From contig JACDTU010000025.1 of the NCBI GenBank assembly GCA_022376465.1, forward strand, positions 124,001 through 188,000: 64,000 bases of DNA, read 5' to 3'. Positions within the stretch are counted from its first letter, which is position 1; the number at the start of each line of letters is the position of its first letter. The notes beneath the pieces were generated by a model that was not told the origin of the DNA, did not search any database, and was given only the letters and a program-made list of their open reading frames with translations. Below, piece by piece: positions 52,076 to 63,871 of this stretch. This stretch comes from Cubamyces lactineus (taxonomy: Eukaryota > Basidiomycota > Agaricomycetes > Polyporales > Polyporaceae). The position numbers and the translations under genes are program-made.

Positions 52076-54276
52076 GGTGAGCCTCACATCGGTTCCGTGA
52101 CTGCCGCTTCGTTAACGGTAGGGGTCGCCGAACGACGTGATAGGGACGTTGCGCTCGGATATGAGATCGTGTTGTATGTTGCCGACAATACTTTATCTAT
52201 TGTATCAGACAAACTGCCATGACATGGCGCCGGATATCAGAACCATTCGCATACCCGTTCGTTTCGTTGGTAGTCTGGTAGATAGCCAACTCCGGCATGT
52301 TCAAGCCTGATAGAAAACGGGATATCAACGCCATGGAGCGGCAGTACGGCGATTTGAACTTCGGACGCGCATGTAGCCTGGCGAGCCGGGAGCTGGCACA
52401 TTGCAATTACTCAACTACTGGTCGAACGGATGATAGCGAGTCCAACCACGTACCCTCGTCAATGCATGCGCATATCAAGAAGCAGAAACAATACAATCTG
52501 ATCATGATACTTTCGAAGGAGCATATTTTCGTCCACGAGCACCAGCCTGTGCCCGTTGAGCTGTCCCTTCGCGTATCGCGTCCAAGATCGGAGAACACAG
52601 CTCTTGCGGGAGACGATAGAGCTCAGGGAACAGCTCAACTTCGCGACGAGAGCATCGTCTTCGACGTCTTGTCCATCAACGCAGTTTCCGGAGAATCTTG
52701 CCAACCGTATGGCGCATGCGGAGCTCGAGGTGAGTTATTGGCGTGCGCTCTTGGAATTCAAAGGGGAACGGAGCTTGAAGTCATCCTCCAACGTAAATTC
52801 GGACAATCTCTCCGTGACGCCGTCTAAAGACCAGACGACGTAGAAAGAATTAGAGGAAAAGGGAAAGTAGACAAGACACTTGCCTGGATACATTCTGCGA
52901 GCCTAGGACCTCGCACACTCGGCGTGTTCTAGAATCCGTAGCGATATGAAGGCGCCCTTGACGCGCCATGGAAATGAACGAGTACAGTTTAGCGGGTTCG
53001 TGCCGATCCATCCAATGCCAAGTAATCACCAATGGCCGTCGTCGATATGCTCAGAAGGACTCGATGTGTTGTCAGGCGGTTGTCCGAGTTAGTGGGAGGA
53101 CCGGTCTAGGACATGCGCCGCGCGGCACACCACAGTCATCGCACATACGACACTGTCACTGACCAGAAGACTACAGAGAAGACGGTGGGCTACTAGGATT
53201 GCTGGCAAGAGTCGCAAGACGCAACCGTGCTCAGAGTCAGTGACCGGGTCGGAATCGTCGGATCAGGTCGGATACATGGTGTGTTGGGCGCCAGCTATTG
53301 GCGCTCGTGGGTACTTTGTCGCGGCGCCGATTACGGAAAGTATGATATTGTACCGGCCATCCTCTTGCCCTCGTCCCTCCACTTATAGCCTCTTGTGCGC
53401 ATCCATCGTCGACACCCAGACAGCATAAGGACAGATGCACAAGTAAGACTCCTGTTACCAGGGTGGGGTCTGGCAGCGACTGGTCTCTGCGTCTCCCCAG
53501 GCCCTGGATGGAGCCTCGGCAGGACATCGACGCGATCGCATTTCGCCAAATCTTTCATAATGCTATCTAAACTCAATAGGGCTCTACTACCGAGGTACTC
53601 GAACTATACTCTGTCCTGACGATTCCAAAGGCTAGATTGCTCTGGTCACTGCGGTCGCACGACCCCGGTTAATGCTCGCAGAGGCCTGTTACTGGGTTCG
53701 GACCAAAAGATGGCCCCCGGGATGACCGTGCCTCACACCGATTGGACCAAACGAGGGCATTTGGGCGGGTTATGCCCCACATACGTCCGTGCCAGCGGCG
53801 CCGACGCGCGAAATTGGCATATTGAGCAAGCCTCATACGCTGAATCGGAAATACCGACCGCTGCATCTGGTCAACAGGTGCTCTCGGACGAGCAGCTCAA
53901 ACTTCAGCTGAAGTCATTCAAGCCGCCAAGCCGGTACCCAGAGGGCTCACAAAGTAACGATGAGCCCCGTCCTGCGGGCGAAGAGGCGATACTTCGCTCC
54001 GCGCAGTGGTCTTCGCAGGCACCGCGAGTGTGGGTAGGGGATGTATGTCCGGTGATGGGAGGTGAGAGGCGCGGGGGTAACACTGGTAGCTCGGAAGCAA
54101 ATCAATGATTATCCTCCGGACCCCAGATTCCGCAGAGAAAACGACGGGTAGTCAGCCTACTCGATGACCTGAGGGGTTAGTACTTGCGCTTAGTTGTATA
54201 TGACAGTAGAGTTGCAGGAGAGCGATGGCCCGTCAGTATTCGTCTGTGGATCAACCAATCATAACCCCGCACAACA
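52076..54276. other. Long region without a supported gene
   Basis: About 2.2 kb. A helical reading (about 52580-52843: QDRRTQLLRETIELREQLNF...SYWRALLEFKGERSLKS) looks like a coiled-coil fragment but no start or other exon can be tied to it. A weak open frame at 53710-54108 shows no motif. Confidence 0.4.
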
Positions 54277-55872
54277 CTACACATTCGCCCAGTCTTCCAA
54301 AGCACCCGAACCCCAGTGCTGATCAAAAACCCACCACAATCTCCAGCCTCCACTGTCTCTGTCGTGGTCCTTTTCATGCAGGCTCAATTGGCCGTGGTCG
54401 TCGTAATGCAGAACAGCAGCCGCTTTGGAACTGTACACGAGAATTTGGAGGGACAACGGGTAGCCGGCCTCCATGCGCAACCTAGCTGCTTTTCGTATCG
54501 CGAGAATTTTGCTAGGGTTCTCCAGATGCGCCAAGTCCCGCGACCGGACCCGGCAATGTACCGCGAGGAGTTTCAAGGCTGGACACGCCACGCCAACCTC
54601 CGCGTTCGGGGTCAGGGCCGTGACAACCTCTTCGATGGGGCCGCGCGTCGAACCGCTTGACAGGTCGTGTATAATCAAAGTGCAGAGGTTTCGTAGAGGA
54701 ACATGAGCCGCGAGTAGTTTGCACACCCATTGCGGAGTCGTCCACAGTCTCTGAAGGCTGGCGAGTTCGGACGAAGAGAAGAGAGTGATGAGGGATTGTC
54801 CCATGGCTGTAGAGTCCTCAGAGTACTCGATGTTGAACTCGCATTGGAACAAGCGGTCTTCATCCTGTTTATCGACCGCCCGCGCGGAAAATTTATATCC
54901 TGGGTTCGACTGTGTGGTCTTGTACAAAGCAGCATGAGTGCCTTTTTTGCCTCGGAGGGACGCATTCGTGAGTGGGAGGAAGTCGTTCTGGTGGATGAGG
55001 CTGATGGACACATCGCATTCGGACGGGTAGGAGATCTGAGAGAACACGTGGCGCATGTACGCGAAGTAATCCTGCTCGGTCGTATCCGCCAATGACTCCG
55101 CCTTTGTTACGCGTACCTTTCGCAAGGCAGGCAAGACGATTTGGCGCGGAGGTGCAGCTCCGCCGGAGCCAACGGATTCCCCAGCGAGTGGGATCGTCGT
55201 GATTTCACACATGCGGAGATACTGCAGACGAGGGGAGCCAGCGAGGAAATCCAGGAGTTCATCAGCGCGCACGCTGATCTTGTTGAAGAGGTTCAGGTGG
55301 ACCAACGACGGGCACAGCTGGGGGACGAACGAGCCGCAGAGTGCCAGCTTGCGCATGCCCCCACCAGCAAAAGCAAGATGTGCACCGGAAGTTGGCTCGT
55401 ACGTGTACGCAGTCAGCATACAGATCTTGAGTCTGGGAAACGACAAAGCCATGAGGTCAACGAGGACGTCGTGTTGGCTCTTGGGATAATGGGGGGCGTA
55501 GAAGTATAGCTCTTGAACGCGCAGGCATTCTCGCTGCAACAGCGCGATCGTCTCTCTGGAGGGAACACCCAAGATGCCGACAAAGAGAGGCCCCGCTGTG
55601 CATCTGTGGGCGTAGTGGATCCAAAGCGGAGGTCGGTTCGAGTCACCGAGGTCCAGGAAGGACGACCAGAGAGCAGGAGTTGAGAGCGCAACTTGTCGCC
55701 ACAATCGGCACACGCTCGTCAAAGGAACAGCTTCGCGGACGTCCGTCAAGGATTGCCAAGGTCTAAGCTTGCTCAACTCGTTAGAGCATCTCGAAGTAGG
55801 CGTAGGTACCAGCCCGAAGATTTCAGCCATAATCTCGGTCGGGATACCGTTGACAGGGCTCGGCGAATCCAT
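54277..55872 (-). CDS. F-box protein
   Basis: 531 residues in one exon from the ATG at 55872. N-terminal F-box: GIPTEIMAEIFGLV, then VPLTSVCRLWRQVALSTPALWSSF, the usual LP.EIL..IF....VCR.WR.....P.LW pattern. The rest is leucine-rich without regular repeats (LCPSLVHLNLFNKISVRADELLDFL, SPRLQYLRMCEITTI). F-box proteins recruit substrates to SCF ubiquitin ligases; basidiomycetes carry large families of them. The frame is open upstream, and an acceptor at about 55921 suggests a first exon ending ...HIDIDSLHEIAQELR before MDSPSPVNG, so the true start may lie further upstream. Stop at 54277. Confidence 0.85.
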   Translation of the reverse strand: MDSPSPVNGIPTEIMAEIFGLVPTPTSRCSNELSKLRPWQSLTDVREAVPLTSVCRLWRQVALSTPALWSSFLDLGDSNRPPLWIHYAHRCTAGPLFVGILGVPSRETIALLQRECLRVQELYFYAPHYPKSQHDVLVDLMALSFPRLKICMLTAYTYEPTSGAHLAFAGGGMRKLALCGSFVPQLCPSLVHLNLFNKISVRADELLDFLAGSPRLQYLRMCEITTIPLAGESVGSGGAAPPRQIVLPALRKVRVTKAESLADTTEQDYFAYMRHVFSQISYPSECDVSISLIHQNDFLPLTNASLRGKKGTHAALYKTTQSNPGYKFSARAVDKQDEDRLFQCEFNIEYSEDSTAMGQSLITLFSSSELASLQRLWTTPQWVCKLLAAHVPLRNLCTLIIHDLSSGSTRGPIEEVVTALTPNAEVGVACPALKLLAVHCRVRSRDLAHLENPSKILAIRKAARLRMEAGYPLSLQILVYSSKAAAVLHYDDHGQLSLHEKDHDRDSGGWRLWWVFDQHWGSGALEDWANV

Positions 55873-55921
55873 CCGTAGCTCTTGGGCGATCTCATGGAGA
55901 CTGTCGATGTCAATATGCCTA

Positions 55922-56462
55922 AGAGTACCAAGAGAATGTTTAGGTCAGTACAGATTTAGGAAGATGACTCAACGGCTAACTCGTCACGCTGGAAATCTTG
56001 CTCTATGATGGAGGTGTCGGAGGTGGTTGGACAATCTGGGCCATGATCAGTCCTCGGGTGCATATCGTGTTGGGAGTTTGAGCTCATCCAGGCAGACAAG
56101 AGAGCGTAAACCTCTGGAACACTATGACAGCTTGACGATACTCGCATACACGTGTCGAGCGCATGTTGCACAAAGCTGCCAGTGCGTCCATCAGAAATGA
56201 CATGGTCTCCAAACTCTGCGCATCGCGGCTGGTGACAGTGCTCGTTCCAGCTCTATGGACCAGAAACACGCTTCTAGAGTCCCTAGGCCAGCCTATTATT
56301 GCCTAGCTGATGGACCGTATCTCATTCGTCGAGTTCACTCGAACTTGGCCATATCGGCGAGCCGCCGCGATGGCCTACGCAGGGCACCCGAGGCTAAGAC
56401 GCTACCCAAGATGGTTGATCTCTTGGTAAGCACTGGCATTCCATGGGATATGGTCTTGAGCT
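55922..56462. other. Spacer upstream of F-box gene
   Basis: Probably holds the promoter and perhaps a first exon of the F-box gene. Ends at the target duplication of transposon copy 2. Confidence 0.4.
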
Positions 56463-56469
56463 TTGCCTA

Positions 56470-57755
56470 GAGCGACTTCAGTACTTGGGTTGCAACCCTC
56501 CCGTCTATTAGACGGCGAGGAGTTGCGACCGGATGCAAGTCCGGCGTCAAAGAGGACCCTGCCGCGAGCACGCCCATGTCCGACGGAGTGGGTTGCGACC
56601 ATGGTTGCAAGTACCCTGCCGACGGTTGCATGCTCGGATACTGCGAACGCAAGTCAGTACATTTTCGACAAAACGGCTCCGCTCAGGATTGAACCCCGAG
56701 CATAGTACATGCGAGGTGGCCAGCGATACCGCTGTACCACCTTGGCTTTTCTGTAAGCTTGCCTTTGACCATAATTATGAAAAATGTAATAGGCGTTGAT
56801 TATGATCGGCTTTGTCTGGATCCCAAACTTGGACGGCGCGGTGTTCATTTTCAAACGGGTTAGCGGGAGGGGCGAAGGAGATATTCAGCAACTCTGAATT
56901 CCCCGTCCGGCAGCCTTCGAGGGATGGTGGGGGTACGAGTATACTTCGTAAGTGAAAGCCCTTCGGCATCTATTGGACGTCATCTAACTAATGTATAGGA
57001 CCGCTCAAATGCTCAAGGATCGCTCCAATATTGAAGACCCCGATTTTATCGAGCTGCCAGACAACATTCCGATCGAAGGGCAAGGCTTTTGCATCGGGGA
57101 GTATTAGCGTGAGTGTCGAAGAACGTGTAGACGGCGGTGATGCAATTTCTTGATGTCGTAGTGCAGCTTTTGCGTACTGTTAGTAGCGTAGTCAATACGA
57201 ACGTTGGCATTTGCATCGCGTGGCGAGATCCCACATGATGCTCAGGTAATAAGAGTGTCAAGCAAACCGCCGAAACAACCCCATGTCGAGTAGCCGATGT
57301 GATTGTACCAGTAGGGTTTTGATTACCGGTAAGTCTTGCTCTGACCCATCATCCGAGCAATGAAAACACATGTACTATGGCTACATCAAAACACTACAAG
57401 AAGTAAGCAATGGTGGTGCAGCGGTATTGCTGGCCACCTCGAATGTACTATGCTCGGGGTTCGACCCTGAGCGTAGCCGTTTTGTCCGCCATATACTGAC
57501 TTCCCTCGCAAGCCAGCCGAGGCATACGTCCACGGGGGACATGCAACCCGTGGTTGCAACCCCATATTGGTCAGTTGTAGGTATCTTCGCGGAGGATTCA
57601 TCTGTGGGCAGGGGACTTGCAACCGCGGTTGCAAACCCCCCGCCGGACATGGGCGTGCTCGCGGCAGGTCCCCTTTGACGCCGGACATGCATCCGGTCGC
57701 AACTCCTCGCCGTCTAATAGACGGGGGGGTTGCAACCCCACTACTGAAATAGTTG
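56470..57755. mobile_element. DNA element with long TIRs, copy 2 (non-autonomous)
   Basis: Same family as 29784-31720. Flanked by TTGCCTA (56463-56469 and 57756-57762). The left end GAGCGACTTCAGTACTTGGG matches the right end of copy 1; the right end (inverse CAACTATTTCAGTAGTGGGG) matches the left end of copy 1. The interior 57110-57340 matches 31100-31380 in the same direction, so ends and interior have been reshuffled. It lacks the Harbinger insert. No transposase is encoded. Outward tRNA-like modules lie at 56669-56742 (minus) and 57411-57484 (plus). Confidence 0.82.
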
Positions 57756-57762
57756 TTGCCTA

Positions 57763-58318
57763 TTTACAACCATGCCCACAGTAGCCGATAGAAAGCCCAT
57801 GGCTAGCGATAGGCTCTCGGTGCTGTAACGGGCTCGTAACACGTGACTTACCATATTCGGATCTGCGTACGTTGTCCTGCTATTCAGTCGCTGCATCCGA
57901 TGGTCCGGGTGTGCTGAGCGACAACAGAAGGGTGTCCATATTGTACGACTTACTCCCGGGCAAATGTGCAAATTATCCACAACGCCTACACACGGTGTCA
58001 CGGCTGTCATATCCTTCTGATGTGAACTCAGCGTATTCGCCCATGTGATGCTCGACGAAGTTGCACTGACATAGTGAAGTACGTCTGAAATCGCCGTTCC
58101 TTGCGCCGTGTGCATAGCCTTCAGGCCCTGCAGAGCGCGGACGAGGCGTACCGCGAACGTTACTGGGCAGCGTCTTCGTAAGTTCTCACTTCTTCGCCGT
58201 ACAGAGTGCGCTGAATTGGAAATTGCACTCTTATTGGTCGTCAGTATGTGGTCGATGTGGTCGACGACGTCCCGACCGGCAGTCTGACGGGGCGCAAGCA
58301 AATGAACATAGCGAGCGG
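57763..58318. other. Intergenic upstream of S28-5
   Basis: No gene supported. A minus-strand open frame of 276 codons (57741-58571) overlaps the transposon end and the S28-5 signal peptide and has no motif. Confidence 0.5.
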
Positions 58319-58326
58319 TATAAAGC
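58319..58326 (+). promoter_or_regulatory. TATA box of S28-5
   Basis: TATAAAGC 88 bp upstream of the ATG at 58414, the same octamer and distance as in S28-3. Confidence 0.7.
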
Positions 58327-58413
58327 AGCAAGACATGAGCCCCTTGAGCCAACATCCCCACCGTTGAGTTTTCTTTCTCTCTTCCGACTACCCGCCAAAC
58401 CACACGACTATAC

Positions 58414-60611
58414 ATGCTACTGTTCCGATTCCTCGTGCCCCTTCTTCTGTCCTCCTTCGTGCTCGCTGCGCCCAAATGGAACGGTTTGAGGCATGGTATG
58501 CACAAGGTCAAGGTGGACTCGTATGAAGTGCAGCACAAGACCACAGGGGAGCCGCTGCCCCCCCTGGACACAGTGTACTACTTCGACCAGCTCATCGACC
58601 ATGACGACCCATCGCTTGGCACGTTCCAACAACGGTATTGGGCTTCGTGGGATTACTACCAGCCTGGTGAGCATTGTTCAGCTTCAAGCTCAACCACATC
58701 GCTGATGTTTTCGCAGGGGGACCGATCCTGCTGATGAACGCCGGCGAAGAAGACGCCTCTGGTCAGTGCACTCGCTCACCCTTCTTTCTCGCGGACTCAG
58801 GAACCTCATCCCGCTGCTATGTTGTAGCATATATCGGGTACCTGACCGTCAGCACGATCACGGGTTACCTCGCCGAAATGCTCAACGGCTCCGTCGTCCT
58901 ACTCGAACACCGCTTCTTTGGGGATTCCAACCCTTATCCTGACCTCACGACGGAGAGCCTTCGCGTTCTCACGCTCCAGCAAGCTATCGATGATCATGAA
59001 TACTTCATTAAGAATGTTCAGCTGCCTATTCCCGGTGGAGACCAGGTCGGGCCCGACAAGGCACCGTGGGTCCTTTTCGGTGGCAGCTATCCAGGCGCAC
59101 TGGCAAGCTATACCTTGTATAAGTACGTTACTCTATTTGTCTATCCCGGACAAAAAGCGGATCCTCACGTCGCTTTCTCCCTCTAGCAAACCTAACCTCT
59201 TCGCCGCCGGGTATGCCTCATCCGCCGTAGTGCAAGCTATCTCGTGCGTCCAGAATCGTGCCATGTATGCGTTCGAGCGGAACTGACGTCCACCCCCAGG
59301 GACTTCTGGGGTTATTATGAACCCACCCGTGAATACATGTCGATGAACTGTTCGGCAGATGTGGAAGCCGTGATTGCTCATGTCGACGAAGTCCTCGACT
59401 CCGGAAATGCTACCTCCATCCAGGTCTTGAAGGATAACTTTGGGTTAGGACTCGTGACCGCCAGCGACGACTTTGCCTGGGCACGTAAGCCCCTTACTGG
59501 CTTGATGGACACTGAACTCCTGTTGAGACTTTTTGCAATACAGTTGCTACAGTGCTACAAACATGGCAAGACCTCCTCCTCGAGTCTGGCAGTGGGACCG
59601 TCTTCTATGAGTTCTGCGACGCTCTCGAAGTCAAGGATGGCCAGAGTGCAGGTCCCAGCGGGTGGGGTCTCGACCACGCACTCGCCGCGTGGGGCAACTA
59701 CTACCAGAATAGCAACTTCCTCGTCAATCGTAGGCGATACTATCACGCGTTCTCCCCGATGTAATTCGGCTAACAGACCTGGTTCACATTCTAGTTTGCG
59801 GCAGCACGAACGAGTATGCGCTAGCGTGAGTCTTGTCTTTCTTCCCGACCCTTTGGGTCACATAGCTAGCGAAATACTCATGACTTCGGTGATGTCATAT
59901 AGTGACTGTTTCGATTCATACAACCCGGACGATTACACCTATATCGAGACCTACACGGACAACTGGTACAGATCGTGGTATTGGTTGTTGTGAGTACTCC
60001 CTTGTCGTACACGTGAAACGTCACGCTCATTGTCTGGGAATAGGTGTAACGAATTCGGGTTCTGGCAAGATGGTGCCCCGCAGGGTACTCCCACTCTCGT
60101 CTCTCGATTCGCGTCGCCAGAACGTTGGGAGGTACGTCACTAATCCGTGCTCAGGCTTGCATCATGGCTGAACCTTGTATCACGATAGCGCCAGTGCACG
60201 TATTTCTTCCCTGAGGTCTTCAGCAGCCCTCCCGACACGTCCCTCGCCGCCGCCCGCACGAACCAGCAGTATGGAGGGTGGAACGTGTCGACCGAGCACC
60301 TCGTCTTCGCGAACGGTGTCCGTGAGTATCATCACCACACTCACTCGACCCCTTTGGCTCCGATTCGCATCTGGACAGCACCGAGCGCTGACTTCTGGCT
60401 GACAGGCGATCCATGGCGCGAAGCGACCGTAGCGGCGAACGCCTCTCCCAACGCAGGGTCAGACTTGCAACCACACCTCATCGGTGAGGGCTTCCACTGC
60501 TCCGACATGCTCACTGCAGAAGGGAACGTGAACCCCTCTGTCAAGGCCGTCCAACAGCAGGCGCTACAATACATCGCGCAGTGGCTCGAAGCCTGGAAGC
60601 CGTCCGCTTGA
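58414..60611 (+). CDS. S28-5, secreted serine peptidase of family S28
   Basis: Signal peptide MLLFRFLVPLLLSSFVLA; then WNGLRHGMHKVKVDSYEV, YYFDQLIDHDDPSLGTFQQRYW, ILLMNAGEEDAS, YIGYLTVSTITGYLAEMLNG, EHRFFGDSNPYPDLT, Ser motif GGSYPG (59085), TREYMSMNCSADVEAVI, FCDALEVKDGQSAG, CNEFGFWQDGAP, CTYFFPEVFSSPPDT, Asp motif DPWREA (60408) and His motif GFHCSD (60495). The stop is at 60609-60611. The LRHGMHKV segment is shared only with S28-1, and GGSYPG/HCSD with S28-1 and S28-2. It lies about 29 kb from the other four, beyond the transposon block, and ends 212 bp from the stop of transcription factor 2. Triad intact. Confidence 0.93.
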
Positions 60612-60823
60612 GGTCCTGTTGGCCATGCACTTATGGGTTTTGCGACACTATGGTGATTCTGTGTGAGACTGATGTCGGACTTGCGATCATCGGAGACTAG
60701 GGTATTGGGCTGTGTATAATGTAATGTTCCGTCGGATATAATAGCAGTCATGGGCTATATAGTGCATGAGACAGCAAGGAAGACAGCAGCAGTCAGAACG
60801 AGGAGAACACGCTCTCGGCGAAA

Positions 60824-63800
60824 TCATTCAGCACCCTCAGGTATGGCGATGCTTCCCAGCGGAATCGTACGCATCGGCGGAGAGACGCCAGCTTCCGCGC
60901 AGGTCTGTACCAGCCGCGCGTATAGCTTCTCGTACTCATGCTGTTGATGTGTATAGACAACATGCCATTAGCTCCCACCAGTCAGTGAGAGTCGTCAAAG
61001 GGAGACCCACTCGGAAGAGACCAGAGGCGCATATTAATACTCAGCAGAGGGCGCAAAGGCGCGCGCGACGTCGAGCGCGATCATCAGGGTGCGGTCCGTC
61101 TCCCACAATGCCAATGCTCTGTCGGAGTGTACAAGGTAAACTTAGAAACTAAGCAGATTACGCAGGAGTGTCTAGAGGAAGTAGACCGACCGCGTAATCT
61201 GTGACATGAGCCACGCAACGAGAAAGTTACGTCGAGCGTGATTCGCGATGTTCGTTTTCGGGTTCTGGATGCACCCCATGAAGTAGCTCGCAACGTGCAT
61301 TTGATGGTGCACTGTTCGAACACGGGACTCAGTGTATGGAAGATGAGGAAAACGCTACGTCAACGCATACTCCACTGTTCGGCCTTGTCACGGTACATAT
61401 GAACACCAGGCACGCTAATTGCCCGAGATCTGTGAGCGTGAGGGTTTGCAATACAGGGGAATACTCAGAAAATATGCTCAAGTCATCGATACAGGAACAT
61501 ACCGCTGAAACTCATACGAGACGCACATTCGCGTACTGTCGGCTCCACCCACATCAACATCCCAGACATCGTCTCCAGATTGCAGACTCATTCTCACCGG
61601 AACAAGACCTCCCGCGTCTTCACGCAGAATCCAGACTCAATCATGCACGAATGCCGATCCAACGCCTCCTCGATAGCGTCCGCTTCCGCCCATGCAGACA
61701 GCGCATACCCCGCCCGGTCTGCGTCGCTCATCACAGGGTCGGAACGCGTACGCAGGCAGCTGTGCCAGAGCAATAGCGCGCGTATGTACAGCGCCCATAC
61801 CGAATCCTTTGACGACGCGATGACAAGCGATCCCGGAGGAGCCAAGCTCTCGCCCGGGAAGAGTAGTGCGTACTACAGAACAATAGGCATTCCGTCAGTC
61901 CGACGCAGTGCTGAGTTCGAGAATACGTACATTCGCTGGGTCTTTGATCCACAAGTGTTCCGCCTCCCAACTCGCGTCCACGCTTGCCGCGACCTTCGTC
62001 TGATGCAGCGCAGTGACGAGGATCACGCTCGCCCAAACCACGCGCCGGCACTCCTCCTTGTACATCTCGCCCTCGCTCGCATCGCGCGGCCACATAGGCA
62101 TCTGCGCGAACTGCGGCGCGAAGTCGCGTGCGAGCGGCCACTGGTGCCCGAGCGTGTATAAGTGGCAGCTGCACAAGCCTACGACGTTTGGAACGCCGGT
62201 GGCAGCAGTGCTAGCTGCGGTTGATTGTGCTTGAGCAATCTGTGGGACCTCGTCGTTGTCAGCGAAGGGTAAGACAGCGGTGGCGAGGGGATCGCAGGCA
62301 GGAAGAAGTGGTATGGCGGAATGTGTACCGGTGGCGACACGAGGAACGGCGTTCGGGAGGAAGATCGTTGTTCGTGGATTCTCGACGTCGAGCGTGGTGA
62401 GCGATAGGTAGCGGATGAGCGAGTCCAGCATTATCATCGCTTCCCTTGTGCGTTCGCGCGAGCCTTTGGAATGCGCCTGCATCTCGAACGCTGCGAGTAC
62501 CTGCACCATGGCGTGAGCCCCATATAAAGGGAACGTAGAAGCACTCACGTACGTATGCAGCTTGTACGAGACCCAGGTCTATTCGTCCAGACGCGACGCT
62601 GGCGTGGAACGCCGCATATGCTTGGTCCAAGAGGTGCAAAGCCCTGTTCATGCCCTTCGCGCCCCGCTCAAGCTTCGAGCTTTGCAGCAGCGTCGACAGT
62701 GCCAGGGTCGCCAACACCAGACTCGGCTGAATGTTTCGGCGTTCAATGGGGTTCATGAGCGACGAGAAGAAAAGAGGAATGTTGAGGAAACTGAACCAGA
62801 GGAGGGAGATGCGGAAGAGGAGACGAAGGTCAGCGGTTATGCGCCCTGCAAGGGTGTTGCGGAGGTCAACCGTCATCACTGGGGTTTGAGACTTCATGGT
62901 GTCTGGAGGAGTAGCGTAGAGCTCTAGCAGCGCATCCCACCATGTATCACGTATGAACCCGACGGATGGGCCACTCGCTATCCCGGAGAAATGGTATCCG
63001 CTGGGTCAGGATCAGATCCCATAACGGCAGTGACGAGGCTCTTGAGATGCGCAGGTGGTGCAACCGCGACAGTGCCAGGACTTTGGTGACCCCTTGCATT
63101 GGAAGCGGGCACCTCCAGGGATGGCCCAGAGGATGCGATGGTGACTGTCCAGCTCTCTGCCGCTTCGCTTCTTCCTCCCAGCGCGACCGTGTAGTGCGCG
63201 TCTTCTTTGGGATGAGCGGGGCAAGCTTGCGGAGTCCGGGCGTCCTATCTTTGCCCCGTCGTCGCGGAGAAGCGTCGTACGAGCATGGTCCCCTGGTCAA
63301 GTTTTTGCGGCGAGTGCAGTTATGGCACTCTGGTTTGCCACCGTCGCAGCGCACTTTTCGGGCACGACTGTAATGCATATGGTCAGCATGCTCCAAGGCA
63401 GACCCAGCATAATTCCGTTGGACTCAGGACGACAATCATACGCAACCCGAGTAGTAGTGCTCACCATTGCAGACAGGCTACATACACACGCTCACGGGAT
63501 TTACCAGCAGCGGTCAACGGCTGATCGGGCGCTAACCCGATGCGCGGCTCCTTTGATGTCGAAGTTTGGCCACCTAAATCCTCTTTTGCGTCTGCTGAGA
63601 GAGACTGAACACTTGAACTACGACCGGCAGAGGAGGGAGACCTGGCGGTTCCAGTGAAGTCCGAGGCGGGCGAATGACGCCCTCTTGGATTGACACTGTA
63701 GTGATGCGGAGAAGGATATCCACGAGCGTCATTGCTTTCCCCGTCCAGTACGTCGTTTAGCTGGAAAGTCAATGTCGGAGGCTCGACAAGAGGAGGTCCA

Positions 63801-63871
63801 TGTATGAACGCCGCAACTTCACCGCAGAGGAATTGGTTGTCAGGCGCTGGCTGTGTTGGGGAATAAGCCAT
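60824..63871 (-). CDS. Zn2Cys6 transcription factor 2, paralogue of factor 1
   Basis: Nuclear regulator. The start MAYSPTQPAPDNQF (ATG 63871) leads a Ser/Pro-rich N-terminus; the zinc cluster is again split by an intron: VYVACLQC then RARKVRCDGGKPECHNCTRR...GPC. The linker RRRGKDRTPGLRKLAPLIPKKTRTTRSRWEEEAK is nearly the same as in factor 1. The middle domain has TWWDALLELYATP, ADLRLLFRISLLWFSFLNIPLFF, KEECRRVVWASVILVT and WALYIRALLLWHSCLRTR. The last exon gives HEYEKLYARLVQTCAEAGVSPP and stops at 60826-60824. Between the linker and TWWDALL the frame changes; a single intron with donor near 63120 and acceptor near 63024 would solve this, but the splice sites are weak. Its C-terminus differs from factor 1. 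Tail to tail with S28-5. Confidence 0.87.

Noticed and set aside
52297..52843. Possible coiled-coil gene
   Set aside because: Part of the reading looks helical, but no start, exon chain or homologous pattern could be fixed.
57411..57484. True tRNA gene
   Set aside because: Box A- and B-like sequences are present but no full cloverleaf or acceptor stem could be drawn, and the same sequence recurs inside transposon ends.
57741..58571. 276-codon minus-strand open frame
   Set aside because: It crosses the end of transposon copy 2 and overlaps the S28-5 promoter and signal peptide on the other strand. No motif.
62990..63130. Frameshift mutation in transcription factor 2
   Set aside because: The frame change between the zinc cluster linker and TWWDALL can also be explained by one intron, so a mutation is not proven.
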